From positions 91,314 through 129,057 of the forward strand of contig JANQZS010000093.1 of NCBI GenBank assembly GCA_030728405.1: a stretch of 37,744 nucleotides of DNA, in the 5' to 3' direction. Under the pieces are notes generated by a model. That model did not search any database. It worked only from the letters and a program-made list of their open reading frames with translations, and was not told the DNA's origin. Positions 18,876 to 27,708 of the stretch are shown one piece after another. Every line of letters starts with the position of its first letter. The first letter of the stretch is position 1. The DNA is from Candidatus Nanopelagicales bacterium (GTDB lineage: Bacteria > Actinomycetota > Actinomycetes > S36-B12). The position numbers and the translations under genes are program-made.

Positions 18876-19978
18876 CCCGATGTGACCCGAGTCGTCTTGA
18901 TATTCCGCTTGCGGAACAAGAAGCGACCAACAATGGGAGCGGCAACGAACAGAAGAGTCAAAGCCAAGATGACGTCGACAACTTCGGGTTCAATCCCAGT
19001 TTCGAATTGCAAAGCTGCCGCGCCAGAACGCAAAGTTCCGACCAGGATGGCGGCCGGGATCGCAGCGATCGGGTTAGCCCGAGCAAGAAGTGCGATTGTG
19101 ATGCCGTCAAAACCAAGGCCGGCATTGAAGGCCGGTTCGAATCGCCCTGTCACGCCCAGAGTTTCAATGGCGCCGCCGAGGCCAGCGAGGGCGCCACTCA
19201 CCGCCATCGCCAGAACGATGGTGCGTTTGACTGAAATACCCGCATAGCGAGCTGCGCTGGAGTTGAGCCCCACCGTGTTGAATCGAAATCCGCTGGTGGT
19301 GCGCATCAGGAACCAGCCGAAGAAGAGCGCCACCAGAATCGCAAGTACAAAACCCGTGGGGATCGCGCCAAAATTTGGAAGGGCAGCTGTCTCGGCGATC
19401 TCCGGAGTACGCGAAATCGGTTGATCAGGTTCCTTGAGCGGCCTGCTGGCCAAGTAATCGACCAATGCGATTGCGATGCTGTTCAGCATGATCGTGGTGA
19501 TGACCTCGGACACGTTTCGATAGGCGCGCAGCACACCGGCGATGGAGGCCCACGCGGCCCCGCACAGCATGCCAAAGGCCATCGCAAAGGGAATGTGAAA
19601 GGCCAGCGGCATGGTGAAGGCATAGCCAGCCCACGCAGCGCCGATCGCCCCGGCAAGTAACTGGCCTTGGGCGCCGATGTTGAACAGACCTGCACGCAAA
19701 CCGACGGTGACGGCAAGCCCGGTGAGGATGAGCGGAGTGGATTTCTCCATCACTCGGAGCAAACCCTCCGGGGTGCCGAGTGCGGTGCTGAACATGACCC
19801 AGTAGGCGTAGAACGGATTGACCCCTTGCAGCCAAATCAATAGCCCGCCCACCGCAAAAGCGATCAGCACTGATGCGATCGGCAGCACGATGCTGGGCAG
19901 GCGCCCTAATGGGCCTCCGCGTTGCGGATCGGGGTCAGAGAAACCGAGATCGGTTTTCGAGGGATCAGTCACAGACAT
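18863..19978 (-). CDS. ABC transporter permease (nucleoside uptake)
   Basis: VGLRAGLFNIGAQGQLLAGAIGAAW and GLGFDGITIALLARANPIAAIPAAILVGTLRSG; permease family BPD_transp_2. Start at MSVTDPS chosen. Confidence 0.9.
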   Translation of the reverse strand: MSVTDPSKTDLGFSDPDPQRGGPLGRLPSIVLPIASVLIAFAVGGLLIWLQGVNPFYAYWVMFSTALGTPEGLLRVMEKSTPLILTGLAVTVGLRAGLFNIGAQGQLLAGAIGAAWAGYAFTMPLAFHIPFAMAFGMLCGAAWASIAGVLRAYRNVSEVITTIMLNSIAIALVDYLASRPLKEPDQPISRTPEIAETAALPNFGAIPTGFVLAILVALFFGWFLMRTTSGFRFNTVGLNSSAARYAGISVKRTIVLAMAVSGALAGLGGAIETLGVTGRFEPAFNAGLGFDGITIALLARANPIAAIPAAILVGTLRSGAAALQFETGIEPEVVDVILALTLLFVAAPIVGRFLFRKRNIKTTRVTSGWGS

Positions 19979-20018
19979 GGCATCGCATCTTTGCACATCG
20001 GCATGGGATCGAGTTGGG

Positions 20019-20068
20019 CGTTTGAGAAACGTGAAGGCGGGAGCAGCATGAAGCCGCTCCCGCCTTCA
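20019..20068 (-). terminator. Tandem intercistronic hairpins between the BMP lipoprotein gene and the permease genes
   Basis: Perfect 13-bp stem TGAAGGCGGGAGC (20032-20044) / GCTCCCGCCTTCA (20056-20068), directly abutting CGTTT-GAG-AAACG (20019-20031). No clear U tract. Confidence 0.65.
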
Positions 20069-20093
20069 TCAGCAGGACAGAAGTCCTAACTCA

Positions 20094-21236
20094 CTAGTTG
20101 TCCAGGCAGGCTGGGCAACCAGTGTCAATCGTTCCTGCTTGCAAGCCTTCCAGAATCTCGACCATCTTTGCCTGCACGTCGGCGGGCACAGCAGCCTCGG
20201 TGTCGTGGTACGGGGCAATGCCGGTCTGTCCGAAGAAGTTACCTGCGGGCAGTGCGCCATCAGCTGAGAGGAGCACGAGCTCTTCTGTACCAGCAACGAG
20301 CTTCTTCTCGGCAGAGGTCAGCAAGCACTTCTGTGCCTGGGGCACCGTGAAGTACTGGTCGATATCAACGCCGATGCAGAACACTGTCGTTCCGGCACCT
20401 GGATCCTTGGCGATCTCGATGAGTCCACCGTTGCCCGTGTTTCCACCAGCAGCAAAAATGACGTCAGCGCCCTGATCGAGCTGCTTGCGGGATTCCGCTG
20501 CGCCCCACTCAGGATCGTTGAACGCATTGTTTGGCTCGTGGTAGACGAGGGTCACTTCAGCTTCAGGGTTTGCATCGAGCGCACCCTTCTTAAAGCCCTC
20601 ACCGAAGAGCTTGACCGGAGGAACTGTGTCGGTGCCAAGGGCGGAACCGATCTTGTTCGTCTTTGTCATCAAGCCAGCGAGGTAGCCAGCGGCGTAGCCG
20701 GCCTTGTCCTCAGCGAACACGAGGCCTGCAACGTTGGGGATGGGAGCGCCCTGGAACTGGTCGACGCCAATGAAGTTCACATTGGGGTACTCAGCAGCAG
20801 CGGCCGTGGTGGCCTCTGCCATGAGGAATCCGACCGTGACAATGGTGTCGTAGTCCTTAGATGCGAACTGAGCGATGTTGTTCGCATAGTCCTTGGGGTC
20901 GGTCGTCTCTACATACTTTGTGAAGGCGCCCAACTTCTCAGCGGCCAGGAGAGTGCCTTCCCAGGCTGCTTGGTTGAAGGACTTGTCATCAATCTTGCCG
21001 GTGTCTGTTACTAGACCGATGCAGTAGTTCTCCGGTGCAGCGCAATTGCTGTCGTCGGCGGTCACTGTGGCAGCCGCATCTTCGGCTACTACTGCTTCTT
21101 CTTCCACTGCTGTTTCTTCAGCAACCGTTTCGGTGGCGGTTTCGGTGGCGGCGTCGTCGGTCGAGCTGGAGCAGCCCGCCAACAAGAGCGCACCCGCGGC
21201 GATAGTCGCCACAAGGAGCTTGCGATGCATGTGCAT
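20094..21236 (-). CDS. BMP-family nucleoside-binding lipoprotein
   Basis: Lipobox signal MHMHRKLLVATIAAGALLLAGC, acidic linker, and CIGLVTDTGKIDDKSFNQAAWEG, VIFAAGGNTGNGGLIE, CIGVDIDQYFTVP. ATG at 21236 preferred over 21281. Confidence 0.93.
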   Translation of the reverse strand: MHMHRKLLVATIAAGALLLAGCSSSTDDAATETATETVAEETAVEEEAVVAEDAAATVTADDSNCAAPENYCIGLVTDTGKIDDKSFNQAAWEGTLLAAEKLGAFTKYVETTDPKDYANNIAQFASKDYDTIVTVGFLMAEATTAAAAEYPNVNFIGVDQFQGAPIPNVAGLVFAEDKAGYAAGYLAGLMTKTNKIGSALGTDTVPPVKLFGEGFKKGALDANPEAEVTLVYHEPNNAFNDPEWGAAESRKQLDQGADVIFAAGGNTGNGGLIEIAKDPGAGTTVFCIGVDIDQYFTVPQAQKCLLTSAEKKLVAGTEELVLLSADGALPAGNFFGQTGIAPYHDTEAAVPADVQAKMVEILEGLQAGTIDTGCPACLDN

Positions 21237-21383
21237 GCCTTTCTCGTAGGGAGTCTTTCTGATCAATCTGCGTGCGAACACTAACCGAGTTCATCGGATC
21301 ACCGCTATTCCCCTGCGCGGGTGCAATCAACTCGTTACGAAGCGTTCACATTCGGGGTCATTTCACGGCGCTGCACTGCGGAA

Positions 21384-22142
21384 TTACCAAGGCGCGCGCG
21401 CCGAGGAGCTCCAACCACCATCTACAACCAGTGAGGCTCCTGTGATTCCTGATGACTCATGTGATGCCAGGAATAGCACTGCTGCGGCCACTTCCTCGGC
21501 AAGGACCGGGCGACCAAGCGGCGCCGTTGCGCACCACCAATCCCAACCCGCAGGCCACATCGCAGCCAGCCCCTCCCGACCGATCAGCCCAGGCAGCACC
21601 GCGTTGATCCTCGCTGGTGCAAACTCCGTAGCTAGCGAGGCAGTAAGGCTTTGCACCGCAGCTTTCGATGCGGCGTATGCCGCATGGCCCGGGAACGGCG
21701 ATAGACCTTCAACTGAACCGATTAGCACCATGCGGGCCGAGCCATCTCCAGCGCTCGCCACAAGTCGACACAGCTCGGCGACGGCTACCACGTTGACCTC
21801 GAAAATGGCCTGCCACGCATCTGCCGCTTCTTGACGCAGCGGCGTGAGTGTTTGATCGGCAGCGTTATTCACTAACACGGATATCGGGCCCAATTCAGCC
21901 TCGACCGAGGCTATGAGATCGCCGCAGGCTTGTGCTCCCGCCGAGAGATCTGCGGCAAATCCCGACGCGACTAACCCTGCATGGCGAAAACGATCGACGG
22001 CCGAATCAATGGCAGCTCGATTACGCCCGTGGACCGCTACGACAGCGCCTTCGTGGGCGAGCCGTTCGGCAATCACTAAGCCGACACCTCCGTGTGCGCC
22101 GGTGACCAGCGCGACATCACCTGCCAACCGACCGCTAGCCAC
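21384..22142 (-). CDS. Short-chain dehydrogenase/reductase
   Basis: VTGAHGGVGLVIAERL, LVNNAADQ, GSVEG...YAASKAAV, LVVDGGWS. Confidence 0.92.
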   Translation of the reverse strand: MASGRLAGDVALVTGAHGGVGLVIAERLAHEGAVVAVHGRNRAAIDSAVDRFRHAGLVASGFAADLSAGAQACGDLIASVEAELGPISVLVNNAADQTLTPLRQEAADAWQAIFEVNVVAVAELCRLVASAGDGSARMVLIGSVEGLSPFPGHAAYAASKAAVQSLTASLATEFAPARINAVLPGLIGREGLAAMWPAGWDWWCATAPLGRPVLAEEVAAAVLFLASHESSGITGASLVVDGGWSSSARAPW

Positions 22143-22590
22143 GGATCAACTCAGCAATTCGCGATGCAGCGGTGGGCCAGGTGCTGAAATCAGTTGCGTG
22201 ATCGGCTAATTCGAACCCTGTAAAAGCTGGAGCGAGAGCGCAACTGACCAAAGCCCAGTTACCGTGCGTGCTGGACCCCTGCCACGCGCCGGCTGGCACA
22301 AGTGCAGTCACTGAGTCTTTGAGCCCATGACCAAGTCGCACCTGTTCCACTCGGCCATCCTCGTGCAGCAGCACCATGTCGATCGGCGCGCCAGCAATAT
22401 GCACCCACAACTCGTCTTCGACCAAGCGATGCATGGCGGAGAAATCTGTGGGAGTGAGTAGACCCAAGATTGCGTTTCCGCTGTCATTGCGCCACAGCAA
22501 CCGAATCCATACCCCCTCACCCTCGAGAAACTCCAGACCAAGGTGTTCTATGACCTGCTCGGCGCTGAGGTCTTCAAGAGTGGTGTTCAC
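22135..22590 (-). CDS. DUF985 / Cupin_5 family protein
   Basis: SAMHRLVEDELWVHIAGAPIDMVLLHEDGRVEQVRLG...ALVPAGAWQGS...WALVSCALAPAFTGFELAD pattern. Confidence 0.82.
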   Translation of the reverse strand: MNTTLEDLSAEQVIEHLGLEFLEGEGVWIRLLWRNDSGNAILGLLTPTDFSAMHRLVEDELWVHIAGAPIDMVLLHEDGRVEQVRLGHGLKDSVTALVPAGAWQGSSTHGNWALVSCALAPAFTGFELADHATDFSTWPTAASRIAELIRG

Positions 22591-23894
22591 GCGTTCACCC
22601 GCGCATCGGCTGCAGCAAGAAGTTCTGGCACATCAATGCGCACCGGAACTCGATCCACCACAACCTGATCCCCCGCAACCCATACGTGCCGCACGTCTGA
22701 CCGGCCAGCTGAAAAAACGACGGAGGTGTGCGGATCACGCAACGGTGTGAGATGAGGAACGCGGGTGTCAATAGCGATCAGGTCAGCTTCCTTGCCCACC
22801 TCAATCGAACCAATGCGATCACCCATGCCGATGGCTCGCGCGCCTTCTAGCGTTGCCATGCGCACCACGTCGGCAGCACTGATCGCGGCCGGGTCATTGC
22901 GCACCAATCGAGCGAGGTTTGCAGCCAAACGCATGACCGCAAACATGTCGAGGTCATTACTCGTTGAACAGCCATCTGTGCCAAGGCCCACCCGGATGCC
23001 ATCGGCCCGATAACCCACCACATCGGCCGCGCCACTCGCCAACTTCAAGTTTGATCCCGGGCAATGGGCAACTGCTGCACCGGCTTCTGAAACCTTGCGC
23101 CGGTCATTCGCATCCAACTTGACGCTGTGCGCGAGCACCGGTGCCATCGGAAGCACCTGCGCCGCCTCCAAACAATCCACCGGCCGCATGCCTCGGCTCG
23201 CAATCGTCTGGGCATTCTCTTCATCATTTTCACTGCAATGCGTGTTGATGATGCCGCCGTGTGCTCGGGCGATCTCGCCCAGCTCCAGCAGGTTCTCCAC
23301 TGAGACAGTGAGAGGGGCGTGTGGCATCAAGACGTAGGGCACAAACGGGCCACCGATCTCTTCCAGCGTTCTGGCCCAACTAGCAGCGAGTTCCCTGCGC
23401 TGCTCCCAACTAAGGCCATCTGGCCCGGGGAATGAGAAAAAGACCGGACCAATCACATGCCGAAGTCCGGCAGCTGCCGCACCACGGTGCGCAGCTTCGG
23501 GATGGAAATACATATCCAGGGCCGTGGTGGTGCCGGACAACAGCGCCTCGACTGCACCGAGTCGAGCACCTAATTCAACTCCCACCGGGTCCATGACCCG
23601 AGCCTCTTCAGCCCATACCAACTCGAGAAAGCCTTGCAGGTCGACGTTTTCCGCAACTCCCCGTAACAGGGACATCGGCAGATGGGTATGCAGGTTCACC
23701 AACCCCGGCATGAGAAGGTGACCATCAAGATTTACTACCTGATCGGCCACAACCTGCGCATCGAGTTCGGCAACGCTGCCGATGGCAACGATCACTCCGT
23801 CGGTAATCGCTACTGATGCATCGCTCAGTACCTGAGAATCGTCATCACACACCAGCACCGCACGCGCATTGCGCAGCAGCAAATCGACCTTCAT
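22587..23894 (-). CDS. mtaD: Amidohydrolase, MTA/SAH deaminase-like
   Basis: MPGLVNLHTHLPMSLLRG, INTHCSENDEEN, VLAHSVKL, AHCPGSNLKLASG, VGLGTDGCSTSNDLDMF. Confidence 0.82.
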   Translation of the reverse strand: MKVDLLLRNARAVLVCDDDSQVLSDASVAITDGVIVAIGSVAELDAQVVADQVVNLDGHLLMPGLVNLHTHLPMSLLRGVAENVDLQGFLELVWAEEARVMDPVGVELGARLGAVEALLSGTTTALDMYFHPEAAHRGAAAAGLRHVIGPVFFSFPGPDGLSWEQRRELAASWARTLEEIGGPFVPYVLMPHAPLTVSVENLLELGEIARAHGGIINTHCSENDEENAQTIASRGMRPVDCLEAAQVLPMAPVLAHSVKLDANDRRKVSEAGAAVAHCPGSNLKLASGAADVVGYRADGIRVGLGTDGCSTSNDLDMFAVMRLAANLARLVRNDPAAISAADVVRMATLEGARAIGMGDRIGSIEVGKEADLIAIDTRVPHLTPLRDPHTSVVFSAGRSDVRHVWVAGDQVVVDRVPVRIDVPELLAAADARVNA

Positions 23895-24637
23895 CGCGGA
23901 TCAACGGCCAGACGCTCGGCTGCTCTGTTGACGATGCTGGCTACTTTCTGTGCACCTGCAGCAACAACGGCCATCACTTCTTCAATGGTGATCTCTGGAC
24001 CAAGGCCAGCAGCTGGATTCGCCACAAGACACAGCGAGGCAAAGGGCAATCCCTTTTCTTTTGCGAGAACGACTTCGGGAACCCCGGTCATGCCCACCAC
24101 CGTGGCGCCCATGGCCTGGGCCATTCTGATTTCCGCGCGCGTTTCAAAGCGCGGCCCTTCGTAGGCTGCATAGATACCACTCTTCTCAACAGCAATTCCC
24201 AATGCGCCCGCAGCTTCGATGAGAACCGAACGCAAATGCGGGTCGTACGGCTCGGTCATGTCAGTGTGCACGACGCCTTCAACTGTGGAGCCGTCATAAA
24301 AAGTGACCGGCCGCGTTTTTGTGAAGTCCAAGAAGTCATCGACCACGGCAAGATCGCCGCAATCAAGTCCGATGCCACCGACCACGTTGACAGAGAGAAC
24401 CTCACTGACCCCTAGATCTGCGAGGGCTTGAATATTTGCCAAGTAATTGACCATGTGAGGTGGCACTGAGTGATCAGCGCCGTGGCGAGCCAGGAACACC
24501 GTGGTGCGGCCATGTAAACCGCCGATTACTGCTTTGGCATTGCCGAAGGAGGTATTGACTATGACTTCTTCAGGATTCTCGAGCGCGTCAAGGGCGTAAA
24601 AGCCCGTCCCGGCAATAACTCCAAGACTTCCGGTCAC
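23891..24637 (-). CDS. mtnP: MTA/MTI phosphorylase family; probable methylthioinosine phosphorylase
   Basis: LGVIAGTGFY, ARHGADHSVPPHMVNYLANIQAL, AYEGPRFETRAEIRM, VGMTGVPEVVLAKE, with Asn in CLVANPAAG at the purine-recognition position. Confidence 0.85.
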   Translation of the reverse strand: MTGSLGVIAGTGFYALDALENPEEVIVNTSFGNAKAVIGGLHGRTTVFLARHGADHSVPPHMVNYLANIQALADLGVSEVLSVNVVGGIGLDCGDLAVVDDFLDFTKTRPVTFYDGSTVEGVVHTDMTEPYDPHLRSVLIEAAGALGIAVEKSGIYAAYEGPRFETRAEIRMAQAMGATVVGMTGVPEVVLAKEKGLPFASLCLVANPAAGLGPEITIEEVMAVVAAGAQKVASIVNRAAERLAVDPR

Positions 24638-25065
24638 GGCAGATCATCCCCGGAGAAGGCATCGGGCAATAAGAAAGAAAGCGGCACGGGGCCACCATTG
24701 CGATCGATCAGCAGGTCAGGGCCACCATGTTCAAAGAGCAGCTGACGGCACCGCCCACAGGGCAGCAGCGCTCCAGGGTTTGGACCCACACACGCAAAAG
24801 CGACCAACTTGCCCCGCTCGCCAGGCTTGCCGGTACGCACTAAATCACCCACCATCGAGCACTCAGCGCACAATGTGACGCCGAGTGATGCGTTCTCCAC
24901 ATTGCTGCCGGTAACGATGCGCCCATCGTCGGTGAGAGCTGCCGCACCTACCGGGTGCCGTGAGTACGGCGCGTATGCGAGATCCCTTGCATTACGAGCG
25001 GCCTCGCGGAGTTGTTCCCACTGGGTCTCATCAAAATGAGCCCCTTCAGAAGTTTCCTCAGGCAC
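24634..25065 (-). CDS. cdd: Cytidine deaminase
   Basis: YSRHPVGAAALTDDGRIVTGSNVENASLGVTLCAECSM and LPCGRCRQLLFE. GTG at 25065 gives an 8-bp overlap with mtnD. Confidence 0.93.
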   Translation of the reverse strand: MPEETSEGAHFDETQWEQLREAARNARDLAYAPYSRHPVGAAALTDDGRIVTGSNVENASLGVTLCAECSMVGDLVRTGKPGERGKLVAFACVGPNPGALLPCGRCRQLLFEHGGPDLLIDRNGGPVPLSFLLPDAFSGDDLP

Positions 25066-25645
25066 GAGCCGCTGCAACTTCCCGGAGTTCGTCGTGCGTG
25101 GGGAATTTCGAAGCAATGTCGCTGCCAGTGAACGATCCGACCCAACCATCGTCTTCGCGGAAGAACCTGATCGCGGTGAAGTCTGGCTTAATGCCCATAT
25201 CGAACCAGTGGGTGGTGAGTTCTGGAACGCTGATCAGATCACCCTCGGTGCAGAGCATGGCGAGCACCTGACCATTCATGTGCAGGTAGAAAACGCCGCT
25301 ACCCCAGGAAAAGAATCGAATCTCCTCTTCATCATGGGTGTGCTCAGCCAAAAACTTTTGGCGGGCGGTGGCTGCGAGGGCCTGCGATTCTTCGTCATCG
25401 CCGGTGTGCAGTTGAGCGACGTCGATCAAGGTGTAACCGTGCTCGGCGATCAGCGCATCGACCATGGGCTGATAGGCAGCAATGACCTCATCCTGCGTTG
25501 CAGTTTCTGGCACGTCATGGCGCACCGGATGATTCGAGTAAGCCACCCCCAGTTCACCCAGTTCGGCCGCGATCACGTCGCGATCCGAAGTTTGGATGAG
25601 CGCGTTTAGCGGATCGGTATCTGCCCACACGGTCAGCATCGTCAT
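25058..25645 (-). CDS. mtnD: Acireductone dioxygenase
   Basis: HTHDEEEIRFFSWGSGVFYLH metal-binding motif. ATG at 25645 with ATGA overlap to mtnB preferred over the track start. Confidence 0.92.
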   Translation of the reverse strand: MTMLTVWADTDPLNALIQTSDRDVIAAELGELGVAYSNHPVRHDVPETATQDEVIAAYQPMVDALIAEHGYTLIDVAQLHTGDDEESQALAATARQKFLAEHTHDEEEIRFFSWGSGVFYLHMNGQVLAMLCTEGDLISVPELTTHWFDMGIKPDFTAIRFFREDDGWVGSFTGSDIASKFPTHDELREVAAARA

Positions 25646-26262
25646 GTCTTGATCCCTTTCTCCTTTGCACCTGATCCCATTATGGGATCCATGAGCGCCC
25701 ATTGCAGAAGCCAGTCGACGCTCTCGGTCCGATTGGCCGCATCCTCTAAGTCTGCTCCCCACACATACATCCCGTGCCCACCCACCAGAACCGCTGGGGT
25801 GCGCGGATCGAGCGCCCGCCGGATGTCATCACTGAGAACCGCCATATCTTGGCTATTCGCCACGACCGGGAAGCACACATCGTCGTTCTCAGCCGATCGG
25901 CCAAGACCTTTGAGCTGCTCGAGATCGCGGAGCACGACTCCATCTGGCCAGTGGGCAGCTGCCAGCACCGAGGCCAAAGCGTGCACGTGCACAACAGCAC
26001 CGGCACCGGTTTCAGCCATGATCGCTGCATGCACGGCCGCCTCGGCACTTGGCTTATGTGATTGACCGTCGATCGCAATGCCAAACTCATCCGTCATGAC
26101 CGCGTGCTCAACACCGGCCTGGTACTTAGAAAAACCGCTGGCACTGACAAGTAACTGGGGCGGGTCAAGCCGCGTTCTCACCGAAACATTGCCCGAGGTG
26201 CCCCGCATCCAGCCCAATTCATAAAGCCGGCGGGTGGTCGCCGCGAGTTCGACAGCCGTCAT
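25642..26262 (-). CDS. mtnB: Methylthioribulose-1-phosphate dehydratase
   Basis: LYELGWMRGTSGNVSVR, VVHVHALAS, GGHGMYVWG (MtnB-type class II aldolase fold). Operonic with mtnD. Confidence 0.9.
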   Translation of the reverse strand: MTAVELAATTRRLYELGWMRGTSGNVSVRTRLDPPQLLVSASGFSKYQAGVEHAVMTDEFGIAIDGQSHKPSAEAAVHAAIMAETGAGAVVHVHALASVLAAAHWPDGVVLRDLEQLKGLGRSAENDDVCFPVVANSQDMAVLSDDIRRALDPRTPAVLVGGHGMYVWGADLEDAANRTESVDWLLQWALMDPIMGSGAKEKGIKT

Positions 26263-26347
26263 GGCGCGACCCTAAGGTCAAGGGGCGATCAGCCCCTGAG
26301 CGGGGTCAGCGTCAATCAGGGTTGGCGTAGGGAGGTTGGATGGTCAT

Positions 26348-27073
26348 ATGAAGGTGCACGTAGAGCCGGTGAGCGCGATCGTCATGGACATCGAAGGAAC
26401 CACCAGTTCTGCCCGGCATGTGTATGAGGTCCTGTTCCCTTACGCGCGCGCGGCAATGGCCACTTGGGTCGAGCAACACGGCGATGAACCCGTTACCCGC
26501 AAGGCAATTGCCGAGGTGGCCGAGCAGCTCGGTGTCGAGTCGACCGACACCGCCGCGATCGTGGCCCAATTAGTTCAGTGGATTGATGACGACGTTAAAG
26601 CAGCGCCACTGAAGACCCTGCAAGGACTCATATGGCAGGAGGGTTACTCGCGCGGTGAACTCACCTCCCACATGTTCGACGACGTACCCCCGACATTGCG
26701 CACCTGGCACATCGCCGGCATTCCCTTGGTCATTTACTCATCGGGTTCGGTGGCCGCGCAGAAAGCACTCTTTGCGCATGCCCCCGATGGTGACCTGGAT
26801 TCTTTGATTGGTGCGAATTTCGATATCACCACCGCTGGACCTAAACGCGAACGAGATTCCTATACGCGCATCGCGCAGGCCTTGAACGCTAAGCCCGAAC
26901 AGTTGTTGTTCCTCTCAGATATTCAAGCCGAACTCGATGCTGCTCGTGCTGCGGGCTGGCAGGTAGTGGGGGTCTTGCGTGAGGGGGAAACCCAGGCCAC
27001 GGCCAGTGGGGCCCCGCTGATTTCCAGTTTTACCGAATTGGAAGTACTCCCCGCTAGCGAGCCGGATTGTTAA
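26348..27073 (+). CDS. mtnC: Enolase-phosphatase (2,3-diketo-5-methylthiopentyl-1-P)
   Basis: AIVMDIEGTTSSARHVYEVLFPYAR, IYSSGSVAAQKALF, LLFLSDIQAELDAARAAGW. Confidence 0.93.
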   Translation: MKVHVEPVSAIVMDIEGTTSSARHVYEVLFPYARAAMATWVEQHGDEPVTRKAIAEVAEQLGVESTDTAAIVAQLVQWIDDDVKAAPLKTLQGLIWQEGYSRGELTSHMFDDVPPTLRTWHIAGIPLVIYSSGSVAAQKALFAHAPDGDLDSLIGANFDITTAGPKRERDSYTRIAQALNAKPEQLLFLSDIQAELDAARAAGWQVVGVLREGETQATASGAPLISSFTELEVLPASEPDC

Positions 27074-27708
27074 CTGACAGGTTTGCCGTACTGCGCAAAC
27101 CTTTCGAGTACATCGTCCATTTGCTCTGCAGACAAGATGTAAGGCTGCCCAACCGAGCGGGCGATCAGGTATTGCTGGCACAAAGTCTCAACTTCTAGAG
27201 CCAACGCGAATGCTGCATCCAGAGTTGGCGCGTAGGCGATCATGCCGTGGTTTGCCATCAAACAGACGCGCCGATTCCCCAACGCGGTAATGACTGCATC
27301 GGATAGTTCTGGTGATCCAAATGGTGCGTACTGTGCACACGCGATGAGATGGCCACCTGCCTTGGCTACTTGATAATGAAAAGCGGGAAGGTCCTCGCGA
27401 AGGGATGCCAGCGCGGTGGCGTAGGTGGAATGCGTATGCACGACCGCACCGGCGGCTGGCAATGTGCCATAAATAGCCGCGTGAATTCGCCATTCAGATG
27501 TAGGAACACCTGCCGAGCGCAATTTTCCATCATCGGTGAGCTCGACCATCACCTCGGCGGTCATCAGCTCTGGTGGCACCGCACTTGGAGTTACCAGCAG
27601 ACCATCGGTTACTCGAATCGAGACATTGCCCGAGGTTCCAGCATTGAGTCCGCTTGACTGCAGTTGCGCGGCAATCCGGGCCAACTGAGCTGCAGGGCTC
27701 TCGCTCAC
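27070..27708 (-). CDS. Class II aldolase (fuculose-1-P aldolase-like; candidate Ald2)
   Basis: LNAGTSGNVSIR, VVHTHSTYATALASL, MANHGMIAYAPTLDAAFALALEVE. ATGA overlap with mtnA. Confidence 0.85.
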   Translation of the reverse strand: MSESPAAQLARIAAQLQSSGLNAGTSGNVSIRVTDGLLVTPSAVPPELMTAEVMVELTDDGKLRSAGVPTSEWRIHAAIYGTLPAAGAVVHTHSTYATALASLREDLPAFHYQVAKAGGHLIACAQYAPFGSPELSDAVITALGNRRVCLMANHGMIAYAPTLDAAFALALEVETLCQQYLIARSVGQPYILSAEQMDDVLERFAQYGKPVS

